Of a DNA stretch of 64,000 bases, positions 23,431 through 35,275 are shown piece by piece. Where the stretch lies: assembly GCA_036785705.1 (NCBI GenBank), contig JAWUZG010000333.1, positions 248,001 to 312,000 on the forward strand, given 5' to 3'. The number at the start of each line of letters is the position of its first letter. The first letter of the stretch is position 1. The DNA is from Acanthornis magna. Taxonomy: Eukaryota; Chordata; Aves; Passeriformes; Acanthizidae. Both the position numbers and the translations under genes were made by a program. The notes beneath the pieces are model-generated. The model had not been told where the DNA came from. It saw nothing but the letters and a program-made list of their open reading frames with translations, and searched no databases.

Positions 23431-26396
23431 TAATTTTGAACAAACAAGATTTTCCCTGTTCTGAACAGTAAAAACCAAAATCTGAAAGTCATTCAATAGA
23501 AGGCATTCTCACAGTGGTAGGAATGCATGATAAAATGATGTTACAGAAGATTTTGTAAGAAGATGTAAAATTATATGGATAAGTAGAATATCATGGCAGC
23601 TAAGAGTACCAATTTATATTATAGATTCTCCTGTGTTGAAACAGTAGCACAAGTTATTTTCATTCATTGCAAAATGAAAAGCCCACTCCCTAAGACAGAA
23701 ATTCTTTTAAAGTTGCTCTGTGTGTTAAAGAGAATGTTGCAGTAGTGACCCCCTGAGTGCCACATGGGTCATCCTGAGCTCTCCCAGGGGATGCCCAACT
23801 CCAGCATGAAAACAGAGTCCCTGCCTTTGCATGTGTTTAGCTGAAGAGCTTCACCACAAAGGCAAAGCTCTTCAGGTCAGTTCTGATTGTTTTCAAGGCA
23901 CTTGGAGAATCCTTCAGTCCCTGTTCTTACCTAGTGGCGCTGGGGAGAAAGAGAGGGAAGACACTGTCTTGGTGCTGCTCCCTTGCTCTTCACTTCTTCC
24001 AAGGCACTGCTGCTCAGCACTTTGCCCTGGTACCTCCAGAGGTCCTACTTACTGGTGAAGAGGGTCAGCAGTGCTATTTGCTGTAAGCTTCGCAGTATTT
24101 TTTTCTTTTTTTAAAATGAGTAAATAATGTATAGCATCACCACCAGTGTTGTTCTAGCTTTTGTTGATCTCTGTATCTGATCTTCACCAGGCTGGGACAT
24201 TTTGTGGGGAGGCAGAGAATGACACAAAAATGTTCTAGCAGTAGATGGTGAGCAAAGTCTGTAGCATGAAGCCATCTGTGGCTTCTCTCTTGTGGTGGCA
24301 CGATAGATCTGTTAAGGAGACTTTTGGAGGACTAGGAAGCTAGAATGGATTTTAATGATTTATTTTCTTTGAACTGAGGTACTTGGCATTTGATGGTTTA
24401 TGCAATAATGAACAAAATTTTAATATGTTGCAGGTTGTTTTCTGACACTTTCCCAGGATAGATTGCATGTCAGGCCTTTTATACTGTAAATATTTAGGAA
24501 TAGCAGTGTTTGAAAATAGAGACTTGGCTATTCTACTAGCTTCACAGAAGTTTTCTTGCTTAATGCAAGCATATCAAAGGATGACAATTAGTGCAACAGA
24601 AACGAGAGTAAATATTTCAGTGTTAGGTGTTTGAGTACTATTGTTTTGTGTTGGTCTTCTTTGAAAAAAACTTCATTTGGTGAAACTGGAGGACAAAGTG
24701 CAGTGGGCAGTGAGTTGAGTGCTTTGCAGGGTACATCACTCAGAAGGAAGAGGGCACCTGGGCTGCCTCACAAAGCTGGAGGAGACAGGTGCTGACTTGA
24801 CCTTTGGTGATTCCTTCTTAGTGTTCTTGGGTTGTTTTTGGTTTTCCGGGTGTGCTGCCAGGAAGACTCGAGAATGGACTTTGCACTGTCTCCATAAGAG
24901 AAACACTGTGCCTCTCCCACCTCTCAGTGACATTGTACTACCTCATTTTTAGCAGCTTACTAAAGCAGAGGTTTAGCCTCATCCTGGCATGCCAAAGATC
25001 CCTTCTACTCTGTGATGTCTGTAAGAGACAGAGTTGGTCAAACACTGTGTGACCGAAACAAAGTTCTTGTGCTGCAACAACAGAGTGAGTCAAAATCTGT
25101 GTGTGGAAACTGTAATTCTCTCCCTTCCACTGGAGAGGTCATGTGGTTTTGAAGGTGCCTGCTCAGAAACCAATGTGACAGGTCCAAACCTAGTAAACCA
25201 GTGATGGTCTTTTTCATAAGATGTTTGCAATTTGGGGTAATTTTTTGTTACATGTTTTTCTAATCAGGCTTTACAAACAAAAGAATTTGAATTTACAAGC
25301 CTTTATTCTTTCATTCAATCCTCTTAATTTAAGTTGATTTTGACCTATTCCAACTCTATTAATGATAAAATTGAAGAGGTGTTTTTGGCTACTGTTCATA
25401 AATATACAATGATCTACAGTGTTTTCTACTGAATAGAATTTGAATTTAAAATACCTAAAAGATTAGTATTGGAGTCACGTAATCTTATCTCAAATATCCC
25501 TTTCTTTAGTATGGGAGCTGGTTTCAACTTTTCTAATACTTAACCCTTTTGCCTTGTAAATAATGCATATGCACTATGTGACTATTAAGAATTTAGTCTA
25601 TTGTCTCCTATTTTTCTAATTTATATGGTCTTCCTGATATGAAATGAAGAAGATTCTGGGCATATTCCCCCAGGACAGGAAAACTGCTAGTAGAATTCAA
25701 TACTCTCTCCTACAGAAATTTGAATATATTTCGAATGCATTAAAATTGATCTTAAAAGGCAGCATTCTTTGTGGAAAGGTATCACTGTGCATTTGCAACA
25801 AGTTAAAAAAGTATTATTTATGTTCTAGAAGTTTGCTGTTAGCTTTCAACAGTCTTAAAACTCAGAAAATTACTTTCAGAAGTCATTCTGCAGTGTATTA
25901 GGATATCAATATAGCTCAGGTTTTACTTGTTGCAAATGTGATTCTTGATATCACTTTGCAAGCAAATGCACTGTGCCCAGGGCTACAGCATCCACTGAAA
26001 AATGCCTTCCTGGAGACTGCAAGGACACAGGTGCAGTCTGGGCTGATTTCCAAGCTACTATGTCTGAAAATTCACCACATCACCTCTGCCAGCTCCTCTG
26101 TTTTTTGAAGGGATGAACTGAGGGGCACTGGGCATCCCACAATTGTGTATGGTGTTCTGCAGGTAGTTTTTTCAAAAGTGTAAAATTTTTGAAGTAAGGA
26201 AATCCTCCCTTGAGGCTCAGGCTGGCATACCATTTATGTACAAGTAAATAATGTGCAGCCTTTTCAAAGGCAACACAAATCGTGAGTAAAAAAATTACCT
26301 ATCTGTGTGAAGATTGATAGAGTAGGCATCGAATTTTGTTCTGTAAAAATGCCAATAAAGATGGAAGGTGAGTCAAGCTGCTTTATACACCACCCC

Positions 26397-26414
26397 AAAA
26401 AAAAAAAAAAAAAC
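26397..26414. repeat. A18 homopolymer
   Basis: Eighteen consecutive A residues directly after CACCCC. No retroposed sequence or target-site duplication is recognisable upstream, so this is treated as a simple homopolymer and not a poly(A) tail. Confidence 0.85.
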
Positions 26415-28375
26415 AGTTAAATAGACCTAAATGAAACCCTAAACTGCTCTAGGTGTATTAATATAAAATGGTAAAGTCATACAAATGGAGCAACATATCT
26501 GAGACAAGACTGTGTATAATAGTAGTTTCCTGAATAAAATAACAATAATGCCAGATTCTTATAGACCGTTATTCACAATCTAGAAGATAACTTTCTAAAT
26601 ATTTTTAGTTTACAGCATATAAATAAATCAAAGAGTAAAATAATTGTATGTCAGACCATATGCTATCAAAGTATTTTACTGTGTAAGGGGCCTTAGAGAT
26701 CCTGTATCACTTAATCATTTCATAAATATAGGTTTTCATTGAATATGAAATGTATGCACAGTAAAGGCGAGTAATATGAATAGTACCAAAGTGACACATC
26801 CTGCAGTAGTAAATAATCCAGATAACTAAATTGATATACTCAGGGATACTTAACTGGCACATTTTGAGTTGTATTGAACAGTTACATGTATGGCAGTGTA
26901 GTATATCTCTTATTAGAGGTGGACTTTGACTCCGTTTCCACCAGTTACAATTTATTAAGTTGAAGAGTGACTACTTCTAAACTCAGCTAATTAATTATTA
27001 GCTTAATACTTGGCAGTGTTGTTACTTTGCAACAGGCTCTAAATCCAAGTTATTTATGATGGTAGTTGAGGCACTGCAAGGGATCAGTTTTCATGAGCTC
27101 TGAGTTACTGGGGTTTGTGGATCAGCACACACTCAGTCATGTACTCAGTAAGAAGAAAGGAAAGCGGAGCAGAGATGAGGAAATAATTGTGAAAGAATGT
27201 GGCTCCCACCATGGTGCAATGGCAGCAGGAATTGTATCAGGCACACAAAATTAGCATCTTCATTTTTAGAGGCAAAATCCTATTTTACAATCACAATTAC
27301 TTTCAGCAGGGGCGTGAATGTGCATGAATTTATGGTTGGATCAGGAGTCCCACATGCCATGCAATCCTAGGCTCTTTAATTGGGACTTGCACAGAGAAAT
27401 CGGAGCATCTGTGCTAAATTTTACTGACATTATGCTATCAGGAAACCCAAGCATCTGATTTAGTGCCATAACTTTAGGAACTGAACCCCTCCTTCCTATA
27501 TATAGCCAAAAATCTGAACAGACAATCTACACATACGGTGCCACATCTTGATTCTGCCTTAATTTAATGAAATGGTGCATTTAGAATTAAGTGATGGCAG
27601 AGTTTGGCCCATCATTTAGCCAGTGTTGTTATGAGTAATGGAAGGTGGCAATTAAAAGCCTGTCCCGCAGGGGAATTTTGGGTTTCATGTGAAAGATGCT
27701 GGGAGGAGGAAGCTGTGGGGCTGGGGGAGGGCACACAGGCTGCTTCCAGCTGGTGTGAAGGGCTGATCTGCTGTGCATTCATTGCCCCTTGGTTTTGTCA
27801 CAAGCAAACTTGTTCAAATAGGTTTTCAAAGAAAACCAGAAAATGGGTCTGTCTTAAGCTCCAGTGTTTCTATCCTCTGAAACTCTCCTTTCTTTTTCAT
27901 CACCTTCCTTCAGAGGTGAGCCATAATTAAGCTAAAAATAACAAAGCTGCTTCAGATTTTATCTCCTCTGGTGTCTCACTGCACCTGAGAGGTTAAAGCA
28001 TTTATTTTACAAAAGAAACCCACATACAGAAAATTTTGGTTTTGTTTTGATGTTATGTGTACTGATGATCATGAATGAACATATTTTATGAGTATTAAAT
28101 ATTGCAGGCTAGGTTCAACCATAATAATTGGTAAGTTTCCTGGAATTGCATGAATATATAATGAATTTTTATTAGACTTAATAAAAAAATTGAAGGAAAT
28201 TTTATGCATAGATATGTATCCAGAATTTTATTAAAAATGTAAATGCATTATAAAGCAGTAAAAGACAATAATGTCTACCAAAAATATATATTACAATATT
28301 TTGTTTTGGATAGTGTTAATTTGTGTCAAATTCAAGCAATTGATAATTCTGGTTTTTTCTCTTTTTTTATTGAAG

Positions 28376-28480
28376 CTGATTGTGGGTGGACTAATTTACT
28401 CTTGGGACATGAGTACCTGTCCAGGAGAGCTCTGGGGGACGTTTTGCTATCAAGTCCCTCAGTTGCATTCCTAAATTCAG
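28376..28480 (+). other. Exon-like unit (candidate cryptic cassette exon)
   Basis: A very strong pyrimidine tract (28352-28369) ends in TTGAAG at 28375. A plausible donor, TTCAG|GTGAAG, lies at 28480/28481. The interval is 105 nt, a multiple of three, and one frame (phase 1-1) is open throughout. It would encode about 35 residues beginning DCGWTNLLLG and ending PSVAFLNS. The other two frames contain stops. I recognise no domain, and the donor lacks the usual G at +5. A pseudo-exon arising by chance in a long intron is at least as likely as a real exon. Confidence 0.22.
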
Positions 28481-28486
28481 GTGAAG

Positions 28487-31400
28487 ATGAATCTGTCTTC
28501 TGTCTTGTCTTTCCTTTTCGGCTTGAGCAAGTCTTGCTGCAAGTGAATGTGTTAAAATACAGTGAAAGAGGAGGCATGAAACTGATTTTTATCCCCAGGC
28601 TGTAGTCACATGTCACAGATCAAGGTTATAAGAAACTGTGGGTTTCAGTATGGCAGGGAGCAGACACTGCTGTGGCTCCTGTAGGTTCTGTTCCTATGGG
28701 GGAAGTGATCAGGCTTGGTCCTTCAGCCTGTCTCAGAGAGGAGTTCTGTGTGTCATTGCGCTCACACATTGTACAGAGCCCTGTCCTTAGGACATCATTT
28801 TAACATGAACTCTTTGATTTCTCACACAAAAAATTTAGGAGCTGTGTGATCGGTATTTGCGTAATCTAGGTTTTATATTTCAAATAAGAAAATGTTCGAT
28901 GGATGTGACCAAAAGGCAGCTTTAGCCAGTCTTGCCATCTGAGCACCCCTCAGCCCCACCGCTGTTTGGCTGCAAAACACATGTCACAGAGTATGGTCGT
29001 GTCCAGTGAGCCCATGCCCTGGGCTCCCCAGAACTGGAGAATGGAAATGACAGATTCCTGTTAGGGCCAGGTCCAGTTTGGTTTTTGCATTCAACCAAGT
29101 TTACAGCAGACACAGAATATTCCTGTCATATATCCTGTTCCTTCTATCCCCCTCCATGTCTCCTTTCCCAAGACCATAGAGTGGAATAGAAGATACGTTG
29201 ATTTCTTGTTCTTGCTCTGTAAAAGAAGTAAAGCCCAGCAGCTTAACAGGCTTCAACTGTCTGAAGCTACTGCACACATCTTTAGTGTCAGCATTTTATT
29301 TTTGCAAACAAAAACAAAGTCTAAAAAACCCCATGTGATTTTGAAGCATTAAAAATGCCTTTTTCTTTCCCCTTTTAAAACAAAGCATTAAATAAAATAA
29401 AAAGAGATTCCAAACCCGAATGTCCTGCTGCTTTTAGAAAATTCATCTCAAAATCCCTTTGAGTGTAACGAATTAATAGAGCATGTAGCTGTTTAAACTT
29501 AAGGTGGGGATACAGATGCCTTAAATCACAGAAACTAAAGACAGAGCAGACTTTACAGTATTTAAACTTCTGCATGTAAAATTATGCCATTGTTGCTTGT
29601 AAATATGCCAAAAGCCTCCTGTAGTGTCTTGTAAATATGCTAAGAATCCCCTGTAGTTAATTCTCCCACTACTGTTATAAATGAGAGCAAAGAAAATGTA
29701 TTTCTTACATTATAGCCTCATTTCCCAGGTGTAAATCTGCTGTTTTGTTTGGCATTACCAGCTCTGCTCCTTGACTGACAGGTTTCAAAGTTTGCCATAA
29801 TTGTGAGCTGTGCTCTCATTCACTGTGCTTTAGAATCAGCAGGGAGTGGTACTCTGTGCTGTTTTCTCAAAGAAAGGGCATTACAGTGGCAGCATCTAAT
29901 AAATCCTGAAAGCATCCCCCCCTCTCTTGGTATCTTTCAAATTCCTGTAATAGCACCATTTCCTTTCCGTTGAAGCATCATAGTCTGAGCTGTGGTAATT
30001 ATAATTGTCTTAGAACTCCTATTATAAACCGGAGTTTCTCTGTGTTATGGAAAAAATGGTGTAAGTAGGCCTGACACACTGTCTATCAAATGCTATTCTG
30101 TGCTTGCTTCCTAATATTCATTCCAGGAGCAAAACAGTACAGGTAGAAAATGAGAAAAACTCCAGGAAATCCTGGTTAGCTACAGTGAAAGAGGGGCTGG
30201 CATACAAGTGCTGCACTGGAGAAAAGGTGCCAGGGCACCTTTCCATGGCCTGCCAAAGCATCACTCAGCGGCAAAGTCATGTAAGGTTCGAAGTCTGAGC
30301 AGTGCCATGGAGGGGCTGCTCACAGCACAAGGTGCTTTTCTTCAGGGGCTGCTTTTCTCCAGGGGTCTGCTCTGGTCCAGTCGAGAGTCCTGTCCTGGGT
30401 GCAGCAGCCTCGTGGACCTGGACAGATCCTGCTTGGGGTACTCTGATGCTACATGGGCTATTCTGGGGGAGGGTCAGAACAAACATCATGAGCCTGAGCC
30501 AGCTCCTCAGTTTGCAAAGTGAGATTGTGCTCCAGCAGCACAGACCACAGACCTTTCTGGTCTCTCCCAGCAGGGACCAATTCACAGGACAGATACACAG
30601 TGATAAAATTGGTTTTCAACTTTGTGTTTCACTGAGATTTGGGACAGAGGCAGAAGTATTTAGGGTCAGTTTGGGGTTCAGAAAAAAATGAGTAAATATT
30701 GCATTTTCATTGTGCAAATCTGATTTTCCCACTGATTGCAGAGCCAGCTGTAAGGTACATCATTAAAATACTAATTCAGAAGTCATTTATGATGTACTAA
30801 AACTGGCATACCCCTATTGAGTAATGTACTGCAGTCAGTAGAATTTATCTGCAATGATGCCACGTTCTGAAGAGGGACACTGTTTGGTCAGATCTCTCTG
30901 TTTAGTCTTTAATCATTCTTCTTTTCTTCTTGAAAAATCTGCTGCAACTGTTGAGATTCAGTTTCCTGTATTTTCCTGACTGCTCTCTGTTTGTTTCACT
31001 GTATGGTTGAAAATTTATTATTTTAGACAAAATGTATTATTTTATTGTCTTGTTTGGTGTGTAAGATCCTGAGTACTTGGACAGACCTCAGTACTACCAC
31101 CCTAACAATCCTGTAGGTTCTGCTAAAATAGGATCATATTTCTCTTATTATGTTCTTCAATGTGAAAAGCATAGTTTACATGCCTATTTAAATACCCTCT
31201 TTCTGCTATTTATTATTTTATGTGCTGTTTTTCACCTTTCGGCACGAGCCAATATAATTGCCTTTATGTACTTTCAGGTGAAGAATGATTTACTCACCAG
31301 ACCAAAAAAAAAAGTTATTGGGCATAAATAAGTTCTGAGTGTGTCCCAACATTCTTGTATTTATTACAAGTTCAAGAGAGAGTGCTACCTAGTTTGAGAG

Positions 31401-34400
31401 CAATTCTTTGCAGAAAATAGATTGCAAAAAGTGCAGCATGTGTCTAGAGAGTTTTCAAAACCACAATTCTATTTGTGGTGCAAGGAACAAAGAACTGTGA
31501 AATACATGGTAAAACATAATGCACAGTGATTTTTACATACCAAAGGTGCTGACACATACTAAAAGACACATGTGCTAACAAAGACCTGAATGTTAAAGGT
31601 CTGTTTAAAAGCTGAATTAAATTCTGAATAGACTGGAAATACTCAGAAATATATTTTAAGGGTTTAAAACATGAGACATTATGTCTTTCTGCTTCCTTTT
31701 TCTTTTGTGTCAGCTGGGCTTTATTTGGTTTTTTTTTTACCCTCTATTGGGTTCTGTCAGTTTTCTAGAAAGTACTTCTATAATGAGGTATCTGTAAAAA
31801 TTTTGCTAGCTTTATTTAACTCCTGTAACTGATTACCCAGACCTTGGTGCAGTACATTATTTCACCACGGGTTAAGCTGTTATTGTCCAGCAGTCTCTAC
31901 TCATACTTCTTCCTGCTTCTATATAACACCTCTGTCAAATGTTCTGTTTAATGTTTAGTGCAGTATGTTGGATGGCTTTGTAGTGTTTTCTCTCTAGAGC
32001 CTTAAACGTATCGCTAGAGAGGTGTCAGTATTGCAAAAATGAAATTTTGAATAGTTCATCTCATTTTGTCTGGAGTTTTGTTATAGCTTCAATTCAGTCT
32101 GGTCTGCATGGGAAGTCCCAACTAATTTTCTTGATATTTTTTCATTAGTTGATAAAAGAAAACAACCAGACAGTAAACTTGGCAGAAATGATGATTTTTT
32201 TTTAATTGGAGAATGGCTGGCTTTGAGGTTCGTTTTTTCAGGACTAGTTAGAGAAAGTCCTTGAACTCCACAAGCTTTATTCGTGTGTCACTGTACTAAT
32301 TTCTGAACAGGTTCTTCTACAGCTCTTCCCATTTCTTCCTATTTCTTCCTAATCTTGTCCCACTGGAAGTCACTTGAATCTCAAAACCATAGCAAAACCA
32401 GATTTTTCATCTGAATTGTGTTTCCCAAAATATGTGGAGTCTTGTGATTGAACAGTGCTAGTTAATAAAGATATTGTTGGGTTTAGAATCCAAAATCTTT
32501 GAAATTTGAAATATTTGAGCTTAGGTGCTTTCCAATGTATAAATATTGATTCTTAGTACACACTGGAACAGTCAAAAGTAAAGGTTGATGTTAAGAAAAT
32601 GAATGAAGACCATACCTTCCTTTTTATCATATCATTTCTGTTCATCTTCTTGTGACTTTCAGGGTTATCACTGAAGCTTCTTTAAAATTTTGCAATTGCA
32701 TAATGGTCTAAAAGTTGTGAATTACAAGGTGAAAAATGGAAAGACTTCAAAGTCTCTTGGCCCCTCCAGTGTATAAAGATACTTTTTGGTATCCTTAAAG
32801 ATTAACTTACTTAATGATTATTTACAGTATGCGTTATGTTTCAATGAATCTCCATCTTTCTGCTGGGATATTTTTATGGTCATTAATTTCAATACTGGAT
32901 ATTTTGTTTCAGTACCATCTAACTTGCTAATCTGTGCAATTGTGTACTGTAAAATGGTGTCCTCCTGAACTTTGCATTTCCACTCTTTCTTCTGAATCCA
33001 TCCACGTATTTTTTTCCTTCCTCTCTTCTGAATATCTCCATATTGATGTCAATCACTATTGCAGTACCTTCCAGTACCGCTCTGAAGTGCATAAACTTGC
33101 TCTTATACTAGCAGCTTTTCCTGGTGTCTTGGCACAGACCTGCTCAGGTGACTGCTGGTGAAAAGCAATTTAAACCAGCCCAGTGATTGTTGGCAGTCAC
33201 TCTGCCATCTCTCTCCTCCACTTAACTAAATGTAAACATCATTCATTTTCCGGCTTCAAAAAGTTTATAATTTCTGTACCCTGCAAAGCTGCTATGTGTA
33301 CCTGGGGGGATAAGCAGCCAGGAGAGATGTTCTGGACAATGATTTTATCCTATCTGCATTGCTCTCTCTTTCCTTGCAGGTATCATACCAGTGTTCATAC
33401 CATTCTTGAGTCCAGTGAGGAGTCAAGAATCACAGCCCACCCATAATTGTCCAAAGCTGTTTTTGAAAGTTTCCTGTCATACCTGGGGAAAAAATGCCTT
33501 TGCCTTTACCTGCTTGGGGTTAGTCCTGCCCACATACAGGGAGCAGGAGTGGTAGCTCCGTGTTGCTTTGGCCTTGGGATGCTTGTCTGTGCTAGCCTGA
33601 GCCTGATCTTGCTGACTGTGCTGCCTTTGGTAGCCCTTTCCATGGTAGTCTTATATTTAGGAACTACCTTTTGTTTTGTCAGGCACTGGGTCCTGGGGTC
33701 ATCTCTCATGCTCCTGTACCTGGTGAACAGGTGAGCAGGCTTTGAGGTCTGAGCTGGGGATGAGTGTGGAGTTCAAAGTCTCTTGGCCCATCTCTTGGCA
33801 GTATCTGAGGGCACTTACGCGTCCTCAAAGGGAGCTACTACTATGACTAATTATTTACACTAAATAGCTCCCAAAATGTCCTAGATGTAGTATCAGCATA
33901 CAAGAACAGCTTACTGAAATATTTCCATAGAATGACATTATATGATATATATTTCCAAATCCAAAAAAGGTAGTGAGCAAGCTAAAGTTTAATAGTGCCT
34001 TTTCCATCTCTTTTCCTCCCCCAGTTTTCTCTTTGAAGGTTTTTACTAATTCTTTTGTAAACTGAATCTCTCTGTTCATTCAGAATAATTAAAACCATTT
34101 CTTCAGTCTTAAATGTTGGATATCAATTCTGGCCTGCTGCTATGATGATAGAAAACGTGATATAAAGATTTTAATTGACAGTCTGAGCTGAATCACTATG
34201 CCTGCTAACTGTCAAGGACAACCTGTCCTGGTGATATTCCTGCAGGTTTGCCAGGTCCCTCAGCGATCCTGAGGAAACCATAGTAGCTCTGTCTGCCAAG
34301 TTTTTTCTGTGTATTTCAGTGTAAAAGCGGTCAGGGTACTGAAGTCTGATTCTATTTTTGGTTTGATTTTTATTTTCTCACCTCTCACAAATCAATTAGC

Positions 34401-34702
34401 CTTATTTTTAATGTAGATTTCTTTGCTTTATGTGTCTCTGCATCCACAGAAGAAAAAAAAGTAGTAAATAATTTTTATTTCATTGCATTATTTGATTTTC
34501 CATTTTTGGTGCTATGCCCAGGCCCTGATACTTTCGGAGGTGGCTACATGAACTGCTTCAGGTCTTGCTTGTGCTGACACTTTGGGCTCTTGACTTAACT
34601 TTCTCCATGGTTTCCCCATGCTTTCTCCCTTCTCTGGGAATTCCACCAAGAGAGTATTTAGATGTGAAGTGGATCATTCCTTATCTTCCATTCATTCACT
34701 CT
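28487..34702. other. Unique non-coding DNA
   Basis: No gene recognised. It holds an old 32-bp dimer (29596-29659), a GC-richer patch at about 30290-30560, and a 10-bp tandem duplication (32331-32350, ATTTCTTCCT twice). A good acceptor at 33380 and a good donor at 33730/33731 flank a 350-nt interval, but the most open frame, which encodes a hydrophobic stretch, is closed by TAA at 33444-33446. I therefore do not call an exon. Confidence 0.5.
29596..29659. repeat. Imperfect 32-bp tandem dimer
   Basis: Two adjacent 32-bp units both start CTTGTAAATATGC and both carry CCTGTAGT near the end. By eye, 25 of 32 positions match. This is an old local duplication. Confidence 0.75.
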
Positions 34703-34795
34703 TAGAATCATAGAAGCACCAAGGTTGGAAAAGACCTCCAAGATGATTGAGTCCAATCTTTGGTTGAACGCCACCGTATCAACTAAACCATAGCA
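34703..34795 (-). mobile_element. CR1 LINE 3' end, antisense
   Basis: AGAATCATAGAAGCACCAAG, then GTTGGAAAAGACCTCCAAGA and GAGTCCAATC, is the reverse complement of the CR1 3' terminus. The CACCGTATCAACTAAACCAT block that follows belongs to the same family tail. Only about 90 bp remain before the sequence switches abruptly to a sense-orientation CR1 piece. Confidence 0.85.
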
Positions 34796-35157
34796 CAGCA
34801 GAGTGGGTCTTGTGAGCAAAGTGGGGATTGGTGATCATCTTGGCCACAGCAGCCATGAAGCGATTGAGTTTATAATCTCTGGTGATCAGAGGAAAAGTGC
34901 CAGCAAAATCCATACTCGACATGAGGAGAGGACACTTCAGGATGTTCAGGGAATTAGTGAATAAGGCCACCTAGGAAAATTTTTTTGCAGGTGTTGGGGT
35001 CCATCAGTGCTGATCACCTTTAAAACATCACCTCTTATGGGCACAGGAACAGGCAATTCCCAAATGTCAGAAGTCAAGCAGGTGAGGAAGATGTCTGTCT
35101 TGGCTGAACAGGAAACCTTTCTAGGAAATAAGGTAAAAAAGGAAGGTGTATGGCATG
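34796..35157 (+). mobile_element. CR1 LINE internal ORF2 fragment, sense
   Basis: The segment has the order of words typical of avian CR1 ORF2 between the endonuclease and reverse-transcriptase domains. It runs from a GAGGAAAAGTGCCAGCAAAA block through GACACTTCAGGATGTTCAGG, CAGGTGTTGGGGTCCATCAG and GGGCACAGGAACAGGCAATT to CTTGGCTGAACAGGAAACCT. It then ends at GGTGTATGGCATGAAGC. Frames are broken, so no protein is made. Family membership is from recall of CR1 ORF2 and not from an alignment. Confidence 0.75.
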
Positions 35158-35275
35158 AAGCTGTGTCAGGAGAGGTTTATGCTGGATATTAGAAAAAGGT
35201 TCTTCATCCAGAGGGTGTTTGGACCCCCAGCCTGTGGCACTGCCTGCCAGGCAGGCTCTGGGCAGTGCTTGCATG
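35158..35275 (+). mobile_element. CR1 LINE 3' region fragment, sense
   Basis: CAGGAGAGGTTTATGCTGGA, TATTAGAAAAAGGTTCTTCA and CCAGAGGGTG are the classic CR1 block encoding the ORF2 C-terminus (RLDIRKRFF-like). The CCTGTGGCACTGCCTGCCAG block that follows is also CR1-like. The piece directly abuts the internal ORF2 fragment on its left, so about 1.5-2 kb of CR1 is missing at the junction, or two insertions lie side by side. The 3' tail is absent. Confidence 0.8.

Larger units (their letters stand above)
21722..28349. other. Unique non-coding DNA
   Basis: No exon or transposon recognised. It contains an AT palindrome at 23409-23430, an A18 run at 26397-26414, and an isolated donor-like AAG|GTGAGT near 26365-26373. 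A GC-richer patch lies at about 23900-24060. The interval 27240-27500 has conserved-element-like texture (TAATTG cores, no repeats). All open frames are under 110 codons and look random. Confidence 0.5.

Noticed and set aside
26380..26430. A18 run as a possible retrogene poly(A) tail
   Set aside because: No gene-like sequence upstream and no visible target-site duplication.
30280..30300. GGTTCGAAGTC, close to a tRNA B box
   Set aside because: No matching A box, no cloverleaf and no T-run terminator at the right distance.
33220..33240. TGTAAACATC word resembling the miR-30 5' end
   Set aside because: The rest of the mature sequence and the hairpin arm are absent.
33381..33730. 350-nt interval between a good acceptor and a good donor, with a hydrophobic frame
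   Set aside because: The open frame is closed by TAA at 33444-33446 inside the interval, and no family is recognised.
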